Below, in pieces: positions 25,396 to 38,300 of a stretch of DNA of 64,000 bases; the first letter of the stretch is position 1; every line of letters begins with the position of its first letter. The notes beneath the pieces were generated by a model, which was not told the DNA's origin, ran no database searches, and saw nothing but the letters and a program-made list of their open reading frames with translations. Made by a program: the position numbers and the translations under genes. This stretch comes from Hydractinia symbiolongicarpus (Eukaryota; Cnidaria; Hydrozoa; Anthoathecata; Hydractiniidae): contig NC_079880.1 in NCBI RefSeq assembly GCF_029227915.1, forward strand, positions 26,531,501 through 26,595,500, read 5' to 3'.

Positions 25396-27335
25396 CGGAT
25401 TGACACCGTTAGAAAGTCAACGAAAAGTAGTTTTTGAAACTGTCTCTATTTCTTCAGCGCGAACTAATGGCTGGGATTGGTCCCACAATAAAGAATGACT
25501 TATTTAACTTAATTTTTAAATAAAACTCTACCACAGCGCCCAGTGCAATCGCTGAGTTCCAGCAATCAAGTCAAACTAAGAAAAATGATATTTCTAGTAG
25601 ACAAACTGGCTCATTTATAACATTTATCAGGTCACACTCCAAAGTTAGTTCAATTAAGTCCCGCAGTCAATCGTTTCACTGTTAAAGGCGATGCAACCTA
25701 GTAATATCAGAATACTATCGCTAAATACATGTTGGTACGAATATATGACGCAACCGTTGTAACTCACACGGATTGATACTGCCAAGAAGTCGATGAAGTG
25801 TAGTTTTTGAGAATCTCACTATTTCTTCAGCGCGTCATAACGGCCAGGATTAGTCCCACAGTAAAAAAAGACTTATTTATCTAAATTTTTAAATAAAGCA
25901 CTACCACAGAGCCTAGTGTACTCGCTGAATTCCAGCAATCATGTCGGATTAAGAAGAATGGTATTCCTTGTAGTCCAATTGGCTTATTTATCGAGTTTAC
26001 AAGGTCACAGTCCAGAATCAGTTCAATTAAGTCCCACAGTCAATCGTTTCACTGTTAAAAGCGATGCAACTTAGTCACATCGGAAAGAAATCACTAAATA
26101 CCTGTTGGTACGAATATGTGACGCAACCGTTGTAGCTCAAACGGATTAACACCGTTAGAAAATCAATGAAATGTAGTTTTCGAAACTGTCTCTATTTCTT
26201 CAGTGCGAACTAACGGCTGGGATTAGTCCCACAGTAAAAAATGACTTATTTAACTAAATTTTTAAATAAAACGCTACCACAGTGCCCAGTGCAATCGCTG
26301 AGTTCCAGCAATCAAGTCAAATTAAGAAAAATGTTACTTCTTGTAGTCAAACTGGCTCATTTATCACATTTTTAAGGTCACAGTCCAGAATCAGTTCAAT
26401 TAAGTCCCACAGTTAATTGTTTCACTGTTAAAAGCGATGCAACTTAGTGACATCGGAAAAAAATCACTAAATACATGTTGGTACAAATATGTGACGCAAC
26501 CGTTGTAACTCAAACGGATTAACACCGTTAGAAAGTCAATGAAATGTAGTTTTTGAAACTGTCTCTATTTCTTCAGCGCGAACTAACGACTAGGAATGAT
26601 CCCACAGTAAAAAATGACTTATTAAACTTAATTTTTAAATAAAACGCTACCACAGTGCCCAGTGCAATCGCTGAGTTCCAGCAATTAAGTCAAATTAAGA
26701 AGAATGTTACTTTTTGTAGTCAAACTGGCTCATTTATCGAGTTTACAAGGTCACAGTCCAGAATCAGTTCAATTAAGTCCCACAGTCAATCGTTTCACTG
26801 TTAAAAGCGATGCAACTTAGTCACATCGGAAAAAAATCACTAAATACATGTTGGTACGAATATGTGACGCAACCGTTGTAACTCAAACGGATTAACACCG
26901 TTAGAAAGTCAATGAAATGTAGTTTTTAAAACTGTCTCTATTTCTTCAGCGCGTAATAACGGCCAGGATTAGTCCCACAGTAAAAAAAGACTTATTTATC
27001 TAAATTTTTAATAAAAGCACTACCACAGAGCCTAGTGTACTCGCTGAATTCCAGCAATCATGTCGAATTAGGAAGAATGGTATTCCTTGGAGTCCAATTG
27101 GCTTATTTATCGAGTTTACAAGGTCACAGTCCAGAATCAGTTCAATTAAGTCCCACAGTCAATCGTTTCACTGTTAAAAGCGATGCAACTTAGTCACATC
27201 GGAAAGAAATCACTAAATACATGTTGGTACGAATATGTGACGCAACCGTTGTAACTCAAACGGATTAACACCGTTAGAAAATCAATGAAATGTAGTTTTC
27301 GAAACTGTCTCTATTTCTTCAGTGCGAACTAACGG

Positions 27336-27708
27336 ATGGGATTAGTCCCGCAGTAAAAAATGACTTATTAAACTTAATTTTTAAATAAAACGCTACCACA
27401 GTGCCCAGTGCAATCGCTGAGTTCCAGCAATTAAGTCAAATTAAGAAGAATGTTACTTTTTGTAATCAAACTGGCTCATTTATCGAGTCTACAAGGTCAC
27501 AGTCCAGAATCAGTTCAATTAAGTCCCACAGTCAATCGTTTCACTGTTAAAAGCGATGCAACTTAGTCACATCGGAAAAAAATCACTAAATACATGTTGG
27601 TACGAATATGTGACGCAACCGTTGTAACTCAAACGGATTAACACCGTTAGAAAATCAATGAAATGTAGTTTTCGAAACTGTCTCTATTTCTTCAGTGCGA
27701 ACTAACGG
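27336..27708 (+). repeat. Extra monomer present only in duplication copy 1
   Basis: Copy 1 reads GGATGGGATTAGTCCCG then a monomer with TGACTTATTAAACTT, TTTTTGTAATCAAAC and CGAGTCTACAAGG before rejoining copy 2. Copy 2 passes directly through this point near 40,008. The offset between the copies changes by 373 bp, one monomer. It was gained in copy 1 or lost from copy 2 after the large duplication. Confidence 0.88.
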
Positions 27709-28445
27709 CTGGGATTAGTCCCACAGTAAAAAATGACTTATTTAACTAAATTTTTAAATAAAACGCTACCACAGTGCCCAGTGCAATCGCTGAGTTCCAG
27801 CAATCAAGTCAAATTAAGAAAAATGTTACTTCTTGTAGTCAAACTGGCTCATTTATCACATTTTTAAGGTCACAGTCCAGAATCAGTTCAATTAAGTCCC
27901 ACAGTTAATCGTTTCACTATTAAAAGCGATGCAACTTAGTGACATCGGAAAAAAATCACTAAATACATGTTGGTACGAATATGTGACGCAACCGTTGTAA
28001 CTCAAACGGATTAACACCGTTAGAAAATCAATGAAATGTAGTTTTCGAAACTGTCTCTATTTCTTCAGAGCAAACTAATGGCTGGGATTAGTCCCACAGT
28101 AAAAAATGACTTATTTAACTAAATTTTTAAATAAAACACTACCACAGTGCCCAGTACAATCGCTGAGTTCCAGCAATCAGGTCAAATTAAGAAAAATGTT
28201 ACTTCTTGTAGTCAAACTGGCTCATTTATCACATTTTTAGGGTCACAGTCCAGAATCAGTTCAATTAAGTCCCACAGTTATTCGTTTCACTGTTAAAAGC
28301 GATGCAACTTAGTGACATCGGAAAAAAATCACTAAATACATGTTGGTACGAATATGTGACGCAACCGTTGTAACTCAAACGGATTAACACCGTTAGAAAG
28401 TCAATGAAATGTAGTTTTTGAAACTGTCTCTATTTCTTCAGCGCA

Positions 28446-30240
28446 AACTAACGACTAGGAATGATCCCGCAGTAAAAAATGACTGATAAACTTAATTTTT
28501 AAATAAAACGCTACCACAGTGCCCAGTGCAATCGCTGAGTTCCAGCAATTAAGTCAAATTAAGAAGAATGTTACTTTTTGTAGTCAAACTGGCTCATTTA
28601 TCGAGTTTACAAGGTCACAGTCCAGAATCAGTTCAATTAAGTCCCACAGTCAATCGTTTCACTGTTAAAAGCGATGCAACTTAGTCACAATGGAAAAAAA
28701 TCACTAAATACATGTTGGTACGAATATGTGACGCAACCGTTGTAACTCAAACTGATTAACACCGTTAGAAAGTCAATGAAATGTAGTTTTTTAAACTGTC
28801 TCTGTTTCTTCAGCGCGAACTAACCGCTGGGGTTGCTCCCACAGTGAAAAATAACTTATATAACTTAATTTTTAAATAAAACGCTACCACAGTGCCCAGT
28901 GCAATCGCTGAGTTCCAGAAAACAAGTCAAATTAAGAAAAATGCTACTTCTTGTAGTCAAACTGGCTCATTTATCACATTTACAAGGTCAAAGTCCAAAA
29001 TCAGTTCAATTAAGTCCCACAGTCAAACGTTTCACTGTTAAAAGCGATGCAACCTAGTAATATCCGAATACTATCGCTAAATACATGTGGGGCGAATATG
29101 TGACACAACCGTTGTAACTCAAACGGATTGACACCGTTAGAAAATCAATGAAATGTAGTTTTCGAAACTGTCTCTATTTCTTCAGAGCAAACTAACGGCT
29201 GGGATTAGTCCCACAGTTAAAAATGACTTATTTAACTAAATTTTTAAATAAAACGCTACCACAGTGCCCAGTGCAATCGCTGAGTTCCAGCAATCAAGTC
29301 AAATTAAGAAAAATGTTACTTCTTGTAGTCAAACTGGCTCATTTATCACATTTTTAAGGTCACAGTCCAGAATCAGTTCAATTAAGTCCCACAGTTAATC
29401 GTTTCACTGTTAAAAGCGATGCAACTTAGTGACATCGGAAAAAAATCACTAAATACATGTTGGTACGAATATGTGACGCAACCGTTGTAACTCAAACGGA
29501 TTAACACCGTTAGAAAGTCAATGAAATGTAGTTTTTGAAACTGTCTCTATTTCTTCAGCGCGAACTAACGACTAGGAATGATCCCACAGTAAAAAATGAC
29601 TTATAAACTTAATTTTTAAATAAAACGCTACCACAGTGCCCAGTGCAATCGCTGAGTTCCAGCAATTAAGTCAAATTAAGAAGAATGTTACTTTTTGTAG
29701 TCAAACTGGCTCATTTATCGAGTTTACAAGGTCACAGTCCAGAATCAGTTCAATTAAGTCCCACAGTCAATCGTTTCACTGTTAAAAGCGATGCAACTTA
29801 GTCACAATGGAAAAAAATCACTAAATACATGTTGGTACGAATATGTGACGCAACCGTTGTAACTCAAACTGATTAACACCGTTAGAAAGTCAATGAAATG
29901 TAGTTTTTAAAACTGTCTCTGTTTCTTCAGCGCGAACTAACGGCTGGGGTTGCTCCCACAGTGAAAAATAACTTATATAACTTAATTTTTAAATAAAACG
30001 CTACCACAGTGCCCAGTGCAATCGCTGAGTTCCAGAAATCAAGTCAAATTAAGAAAAATGTTACTTCTTGTAGTCAAACTGGCTCATTTATCACATTTAC
30101 AAGGTCAAAGTCCAAAATCAGTTCAATTAAGTCCCACAGTCAAACGTTTCACTGTTAAAAGCGATGCAACCTAGTAATATCCGAATACTATCGCTAAATA
30201 CATGTGGGGCGAATATGAGACACAACCGTTGTAACTCAAA
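28446..30240 (+). repeat. Three-monomer local repeat, period ~1,117 bp
   Basis: ACGACTAGGAATGATCCC monomers at 28,451 and 29,568 are 1,117 bp apart. Each is followed by the same pair of variants (GTCACAATGG with CTCAAACTGATT, then GGGGTTGCTCCC with AAAATAACTTATA). This block is repeated about 12.3 kb downstream as part of the large duplication. Confidence 0.8.
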
Positions 30241-30244
30241 CGGA

Positions 30245-33200
30245 TTGACACCGTTAGAAAGTCAACGAAAAGTAGTTTTTGAAACTGTCTCTGTTTCTTC
30301 AGCGCGAACTAACGGCTGGGATTGCTCCCACAGTGAAAAATGACTTATTTAACTTAATTTTTTAATAAAACACTACCACAGTGCCCAGTGCAATCGCTGA
30401 GTTCCAGAAATCAAGTCAAATTAACAAAAATGTTACTTCTTGTAGTCAAACTGGCTCATTTATCCCATTTACAAGGTCAAAGTCCAAAACCAGTTCAATT
30501 AAGTCCCACAGTCAAACGTTTCACTGTTAAAAGCGATGCAACCTAGTAATATCCGAATACTATCTATAAATACATGTGGGGCGAATATGTGACGCAACCG
30601 TTGTAACTCAAACGGATTGACACCGTTAGAAAGTCAACGAAAAGTAGTTTTTGAAACTGTCTCTATTTCTTCAGCGCGAACTAATGGCTGGGATTGGTCC
30701 CACAATAAAGAATGACTTATTTAACTTAATTTTTAAATAAAACTCTACCACAGCGCCCAGTGCAATCGCTGAGTTCCAGCAATCAAGTCAAACTAAGAAG
30801 AATGATATTTCTAGTAGACAAACTGGCTCATTTATAACATTTATCAGGTCACACTCCAAAGTTAGTTCAATCAAGTCCCACAGTCAATCGTTTCACTGTT
30901 AAAGGCGATGCAACCTAGTAATATCAGAATACTATCGCTAAATACATGTTGGTACGAATATGTGACGCAACCGTTGTAACTCACACGGATTGATAGCGCC
31001 AAGAAGTCGATGAAGTGTAGTTTTTGAGAATCTCTCTATTTCTTCAGCGCGTAATAACAGCCAGGATTAGTCCCACAGTAAAAAAAGACTTATTTATCTA
31101 AATTTTTAAATAAAGCACTACCACAGAGCCTAGTGTACTCGCTGAATTCCAGCAATCATGTCGGATTAAGAAGAATGGTATTCCTTGGAGTCCAATTGGC
31201 TTATTTATCGAGTTTACAAGGTCACAGTCCAGAATCAGTTCAATTAAGTCCCACAGTCAATCGTTTCACTGTTAAAAGCGATGCAACTTAGTCACATCGG
31301 AAAAAAATCACTAAATACATGTTGGTACGAATATGTGACGCAACCGTTGTAACTCAAACGGATTAACACCGTTAGAAAATCATTGAAATGTAGTTTTCGA
31401 AACTGTCTCTATTTCTTCAGTGCGAACTAACGGCTGGGATTAGTCCCACAGTAAAAAATGACTTATTTAACTAAATTTTTAAATAAAACGCTACCACAGT
31501 GCCCAGTGCAATCGCTGAGTTCCAGCAATCCAGTCAAATTAAGAAAAATGTTACTTCTTGTAGTCAAACTGGCTCATTTATCACATTTTTAAGGTCACAG
31601 TCCAGAATCAGTTCAATTAAGTCCCACAGTTAATCGTTTCACTGTTAAAAGCGATGCAACTTAGTGACATCGGAAAAAAATCACTAAATACATGTTGGTA
31701 CGAATATGTGACGCAACTGTTGTAACTCAAACGGATTAACACCGTTAAAAAGTCAATGAAATGTAGTTTTTGAAACTGTCTCTATTTCTTCAGCGCGAAC
31801 TAACGACTAGGAATGATCCTACAGTAAAAAATGACTTATTAAACTTAATTTTTAAATAAAACGCTACCACAGTGCCCAGTGCAATCGCTGAGTTCTAGCA
31901 ATTAAGTCAAATTAAGAAGAATGTTACTTTTTGTAGTCAAACTGGCTTATTTATCGAGTTTACAAGGTCACAGTCCAGAATCAGTTCAATTAAGTCCCAC
32001 AGTCAATCGTTTCACTGTTAAAAGCGATGCAACTTAGTCACAATGGAAAAAAATCACTAAATACATGTTGGTACGAATATGTGACGCAACCGTTGTAACT
32101 CAAACTGATTAACACCGTTAGAAAGTCAATGAAATGTAGTTTTTAAAACTGTCTCTGTTTCTTCAGCGCGAACTAACGGCTGGGGTTGCTCCCACAGTGA
32201 AAAATGACTTATATAACTTAATTTTTAAATAAAACGCTACCACAGTGCCCAGTGCAATCGCTGAGTTCCAGAAATCAAGTCAAATTAAGAAAAATGTTAC
32301 TTCTTGTAGTCAAACTGGCTCATTTATCACATTTACAAGGTCAAAGTCCAAAATCAGTTCAATTAAGTCCCACAGTCAAACGTTTCACTGTTAAAAGCGA
32401 TGCAACCTAGTAATATCCGAATACTATCGCTAAATACATGTGGGGCGAATATGTGACACAACCGTTGTAACTCAAACGGATTGACACCGTTAGAAAGTCA
32501 ACGAAAAGTAGTTTTTGAAACTGTCTCTGTTTCTTCAGCGCGAACTAACGGCTGGGATTGCTCCCACAGTGAAAAATGACTTATTTAACTTAATTTTTTA
32601 ATAAAAAACTACCACAGTGCCCAGTGCAATCGCTGAGTTCCAGAAATCAAGTCAAATTAACAAAAATGTTACTTCTTGTAGTCAAACTGGCTCATTTATC
32701 CCATTTACAAGGTCAAAGTCCAAAACCAGTTCAATTAAGTCCCACAGTCAAACGTTTCACTGTTAAAAGCGATGCAACCTAGTAATATCCGAATACTATC
32801 TATAAATACATGTGGGGCGAATATGTGACGCTACCGTTGTAACTCAAACGGATTGACACCGTTAGAAAGTCAACGAAAAGTAGTTTTTGAAACTGTCTCT
32901 ATTTCTTCAGCGCGAACTAATGGCTGGGATTGGTCCCACAATAAAGAATGACTTATTTAACTTAATTTTTAAATAAAACTCTACCACAGCGCCCAGTGCA
33001 ATCGCTGAGTTCCAGCAATCAAGTCAAACTAGGAAGAATGATATTTCTAGTAGACAAACTGGCTCATTTATAACATTTATCAGGTCACACTCCAAAGTTA
33101 GTTCAATCAAGTCCCACAGTCAATCGTTTCACTGTTAAAGGCGATGCAACCTAGTAATATCAGAATACTATCGCTAAATACATGTTGGTACGAATATGTG

Positions 33201-34000
33201 ACGCAACCGTTGTAACTCACACGGATTGATAGCGCCAAGAAGTCGATGAAGTGTAGTTTTTGAGAATCTCTCTATTTCTTCTGCGCGTAATAACAGCCAG
33301 GATTAGTCCCACAGAAAAAAAAGACTTATTTATCTAAATTTTTAAATAAAGCACTACCACAGAGCCTAGTGTACTCGCTGAATTCCAGCAATCATGTCGG
33401 ATTAAGAAGAATGGTATTCCTTGGAGTCCAATTGGCTTATTTATCGAGTTTACAAGGTCACAGTCCAGAATCAGTTCAATTAAGTCCCACAGTCAATCGT
33501 TTCACTGTTAAAAGCGATGCAACTTAGTCACATCGGAAAAAAATCACTAAATACATGTTGGTACGAATATGTGACGCAACCGTTGTAACTCAAACGGATT
33601 AACACCGTTAGAAAATCATTGAAATGTAGTTTTCGAAACTGTCTCTATTTCTTCAGTGCAAACTAACGGCTGGGATTAGTCCCACAGTGAAAAATGACTT
33701 ATTTAACTTAATTTTTTAATAAAACACTACCACAGTGCCCAGTGCAATCGCTGAGTTCCAGAAATCAAGTCAAATTAACAAAAATGTTACTTCTTGTAGT
33801 CAAACTGGCTCATTTATCCCATTTTTAAGGTCACAGTCCAGAATCAGTTCAAATAAGTCCCACAGTTAATCGTTTCACTGTTAAAAGCGATGCAACTTAG
33901 TGACATCGGAAAAAATTCACTAAATACATGTTGGTACGAATATGTGACGCAACTGTTGTAACTCAAACGGATTAACACCGTTAGAAAGTCAATGAAATGT
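30245..34000 (+). repeat. Six-monomer higher-order repeat, period 2,236 bp, 1.7 copies
   Basis: TTGACACCGTTAGAAAGTCA occurs at 30,245 and 32,481. The following monomers match in order, including CACAATAAAGAATG at about 30,700 and 32,940 and TTGATAGCGCC at about 30,990 and 33,225. The second unit decays into a hybrid monomer near 33,700, where GTGAAAAATGACTTATTTAAC joins a different family half. Confidence 0.78.
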
Positions 34001-35358
34001 AATTTTTGAAACTGTCTCTATTTCTTCAGCGCGAACTAACGACTAGGAATGATCCTACAGTAAAAAATGACTTATTAAACTTAATTTTTAAATAAAACGC
34101 TACCACAGTGCCCAGTGCAATCGCTGAGTTCCAGCAATTAAGTCAAATTAAGAAGAATGTTACTTTTTGTAATCAAACTGGCTCATTTATCGAGTTTACA
34201 AGGTCACAGTCCAGAATCAGTTCAATTAAGTCCCACAGTCAATCGTTTTACTGTTAAAAGCGATGCAACTTAGTCACATCGGAAAAAAATCACTAAATAC
34301 ATGTTGGAACGAATATGTGACGCAACCGTTGTAACTCAAACGGATTAACACCGTTAGAAAGTCAATGAAATGTAGTTTTTAAAACTGTTTCTATTTCTTC
34401 AGCGCGTAATAACGGCCAGGATTAGTCCCACAGTAAAAAAAGACTTATTTATCTAAATTTTTAAATAAAGCACTACCACAGAGCCTAGTGTACTCGCTGA
34501 ATTCCAGCAATCATGTCGAATTAAGAAGAATGGTATTCCTTGAAGTCCAATTGGCTTATTTATCGAGTTTACAAGGTCACAGTCCAGAATCAGTTCAATT
34601 AAGTCCCACAGTCAATTGTTTCACTGTTAAAAGCGATGCAACTTAGTCACATTGAAAAGAAATCACTAAATACATGTTGGTACGAATATGTCACGCAACC
34701 GTTGTAACTCAAACGGATTAACACCGTTAGAAAGTCAATGAAATGTAGTTTTTGAAACTGTCTCTATTTCTTCAGCGCGAACTAACGGCTAGGAATGATC
34801 CCACAGTAAAAAATGACTTATTAAACTTAATTTTTAAATAAAACGCTACCACAGTGCCCAGTGCAATCGCTGAGTTCCAGCAATTAAGTCAAATTAAGAA
34901 GAATGTTACTTTTTGTAGTCAAACTGGCTCATTTATCGACTTTACAAGGTCACAGTCCAGAATCAGTTCAATTAAGTCCCACAGTCAATCGTTTCACTGT
35001 TAAAAGCCATGCAACTTAGTCACATCGGTAAGAAATCACTAAATACATGTTGGTACGAATATGTGACGCAACTGTTGTAACTCAAACGGATTAACACCGT
35101 TAGAAAGTCAATGAAATGTAGTTTTTGAACTGTCTCTATTTCTTCAGCGCGAACTAACGACTAGGAATGATCCTACAGTAAAAAATGACTTATTTAACTA
35201 AATGTTTAAATAAAACGCTACCACAGTGCCCAGTGCAATCGCTGAGTTCCAGCAATCAAGTCAAATTAAGAAAAATGTTACTTCTTGTAGTCAAACTGGC
35301 TCATTTATCACATTTTTAAGGTCACAGTCCAGAATCAGTTCAATTAAGTCCCACAGTT

Positions 35359-38300
35359 AATCGTTTCACTGTTAAAAGCGATGCAACTTAGTCACATCGG
35401 AAAAAAATCACTAAATACATGTCGGTACGAATATGTGACGCAACCGTTGTAACTCAAACGGATTAACACCGTTAGAAAGTCAATGAAATGTAGTTTTTAA
35501 AACTGTCTCTGTTTCTTCAGCGCGAACTAACGGCTGGGGTTGCTCCCACAGTGAAAAATGACTTATATAACTTAATTTTTTAATAAAACACTACCACAGT
35601 GCCCAGTGCAATCGCTGAGTTCCAGAAATCAAGTCAAATTAACAAAAATGTTACTTCTTGTAGTCAAACTGGCTCATTTATCCCATTTACAAGGTCAAAG
35701 TCCAAAACCAGTTCAATTTAGTCTCACAGTCAAACGTTTCACTGTTAAAAGCGATGCAACCTAGTAATATCCGAATACTATCTATAAATACATGTGGGGC
35801 GAATATGTGACGCAACAGTTGTAACTCAAACGGATTGACACCGTTAGAAAGTCAACGAAAAGTAGTTTTTGAAACTGTCTCTATTTCTTCAGCGCGAACT
35901 AATGGCTGGGATTGGTCCCACAATAAAGAATGACTTATTTAACTTAATTTTTAAATAAAACTCTACCACAGCGCCCAGTGCAATCGCTGAGTTCCAGCAA
36001 TCAAGTCAAACTAAGAAGAATGATATTTCTAGTAGACAAACTGGCTCATTTATTACATTTATCAGGTCACACTCCAAAGTTAGTTCAATTAAGTCCCACA
36101 GTCAATCGTTTCACTGTTAAAGGCGATGCAACCTAGTAATATCAGAATACTATCGCTAAATACATGTTGGTCCGAATATGTGACGCAACCGTTGTAACTC
36201 ACACGGATTGATACCGCCAAGAAGTCGATGAAGTGTAGTTTTTGAGAATCTTTCTATTTCTTCAGCGCGTAATAACGGCTAGGATTAGTCCCACAGTAAA
36301 AAAAGACTTATTTATCTAAATTTTTAAATAAAGCACTACCACAGAGCCTAGTGTACTCGCTGAATTCCAGCAATCATGTCGAATTAAGAAGAATGGTATT
36401 CCTTGGAGTCCAATTGGCTTATTTATCGAGTTTACAAGGTCACAGTCCAGAATCAGTTCAATTAAGTCCCACAGTCAATCGTTTCACTGTTAAAAGCGAT
36501 GCAACTTAGTCACATCGGAAACAAATCACTAAATACATGTTGGTACGAATATGTGACGCAACCGTTGTAACTCAAACGGATTAACACCGTTAGAAAATCA
36601 ATGAAATGTAGTTTTCGAAACTGTCTCTATTTCTTCAGAGCGAACTAACGGCTGGGATTAGTCCCACAGTAAAAAATGACTTATTTAACTAAATTTTTAA
36701 ATAAAACGCTACCACAGTGCCCAGTGCAATCGCTGAGTTCCAGCAATCAAGTCAAATTAAAAAAAATGTTACTTCTTTTAGTCAAACTGGCTCATTTATC
36801 ACATTTTTAAGGTCACAGTCCAGAATCAGTTCAATTAAGTCCCACAGTTAATCGTTTCACTGTTAAAAGCGATGCAACTTAGTGACATCGGAAAAAAATC
36901 ACTAAATACATGTTGGTACGAATATGTGACGCAACCGTTGTAACTCAAACGGATTAACACCGTTAGAAAGTCAATGAAATGTAGTTTTTGAAACTGTCTC
37001 TATTTCTTCAGCGCGAACTAACGACTAGGAATGATCTCACAGTAAAAAATGACTTATAAACTTAATTTTTAAATAAAACGCTACCACAGTGCCCAGTGCA
37101 ATCGCTGAGTTCCAGCAATTAAGTCAAACTAAGAAGAATGTTACTTTTTGTAGTCAAACTGGCTCATTTATCGAGTTTACAAGGTCACAGTCCAGAATCA
37201 TTTCAATTAAGTCCCACAGTCAATCGTTTCACTGTTAAAAGCGATGCAACTTAGTCACATCGGAAAAAAATCACTAAATACATGTTGGTACGAATATGTG
37301 ACGCAACCGTTGTAACTCAAACGGATTAACACTGTTAGAAAGTCAATGAAATGTAGTTTTTAAAACTGTCTCTGTTTCTTCAGTGCGAACTAACGGCTGG
37401 GGTTGCTCCCACAGTGAAAAATGACTTATATAACTTAATTTTTAAATAAAACGCTACCACAGTGCCCAGTGCAATCGCTGAGTTCCAGAAATCAAGTCAA
37501 ATTAAGAAAAATGTTACTTCTTGTAGTCAAACTGGCTCATTTATCACATTTACAAGGTCAAAGTCCAAAATCAGTTCAATTAAGTCCCACAGTCAAACGT
37601 TTCACTGTTAAAAGCGATGCAACCTAGTAATATCCGAATATTATCGCTAAATACATGTGGGGCGAATATGTGACACAACCGTTGTAACTCAAACGGATTG
37701 ACACCGTTAGAAAGTCAACGAAAAGTAGTTTTTGAAACTGTCTCTGTTTCTTCAGCGCGAACTAACGGCTGGGATTGCTCCCACAGTGAAAAATGACTTA
37801 TTTAACTTAATTTTTTAATAAAACACTACCACAGTGCCCAGTGCAATCGCTGAGTTCCAGAAATCAAGTCAAATTAACAAAAATGTTACTTCTTGTAGTC
37901 AAACTGGCTCATTTATCCCATTTACAAGGTCAAAGTCCAAAACCAGTTTAATTAAGTCCCACAGTCAAACGTTTCACTGTTAAAAGCGATGCAACCTAGT
38001 AATATCCGAATACTATCTATAAATACATGTGGGGCGAATATGTGACGCAACCGTTGTAACTCAAACGGATTGACACCGTTAGAAAGTCAACGAAAAGTAG
38101 TTTTTGAAACTGTCTCTATTTCTTCAGCGCGAACTAATGGCTGGGATTGGTCCCACAATAAAGAATGACTTATTTAACTTAATTTTTAAATAAAACTCTA
38201 CCACAGCGCCCAGTGCAATCGCTGAGTTCCAGCAATCAAGTCAAACTAAGAAAAATGATATTTCTAGTAGACAAACTGGCTCATTTATAACATTTATCAG

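Larger units (their letters stand above)
22689..35392 (+). repeat. Copy 1 of a ~12.7-kb tandem duplication within the satellite
   Basis: Matches 35,359-47,689 base for base at offset 12,670 up to about 27,335 and at offset 12,297 from about 27,710 on. Private variants are shared, such as GTCGGTACGA (22,751 and 35,421) and CGCAACAGTT (23,141 and 35,811). Differences seen are isolated single bases, about one in several hundred (for example 23,502 A versus 36,172 C). Homology stops at 22,688 (C, versus T at 35,358) on the left and at 35,393 (C, versus G at 47,690) on the right. This copy holds one extra monomer at about 27,336-27,708. Confidence 0.92.
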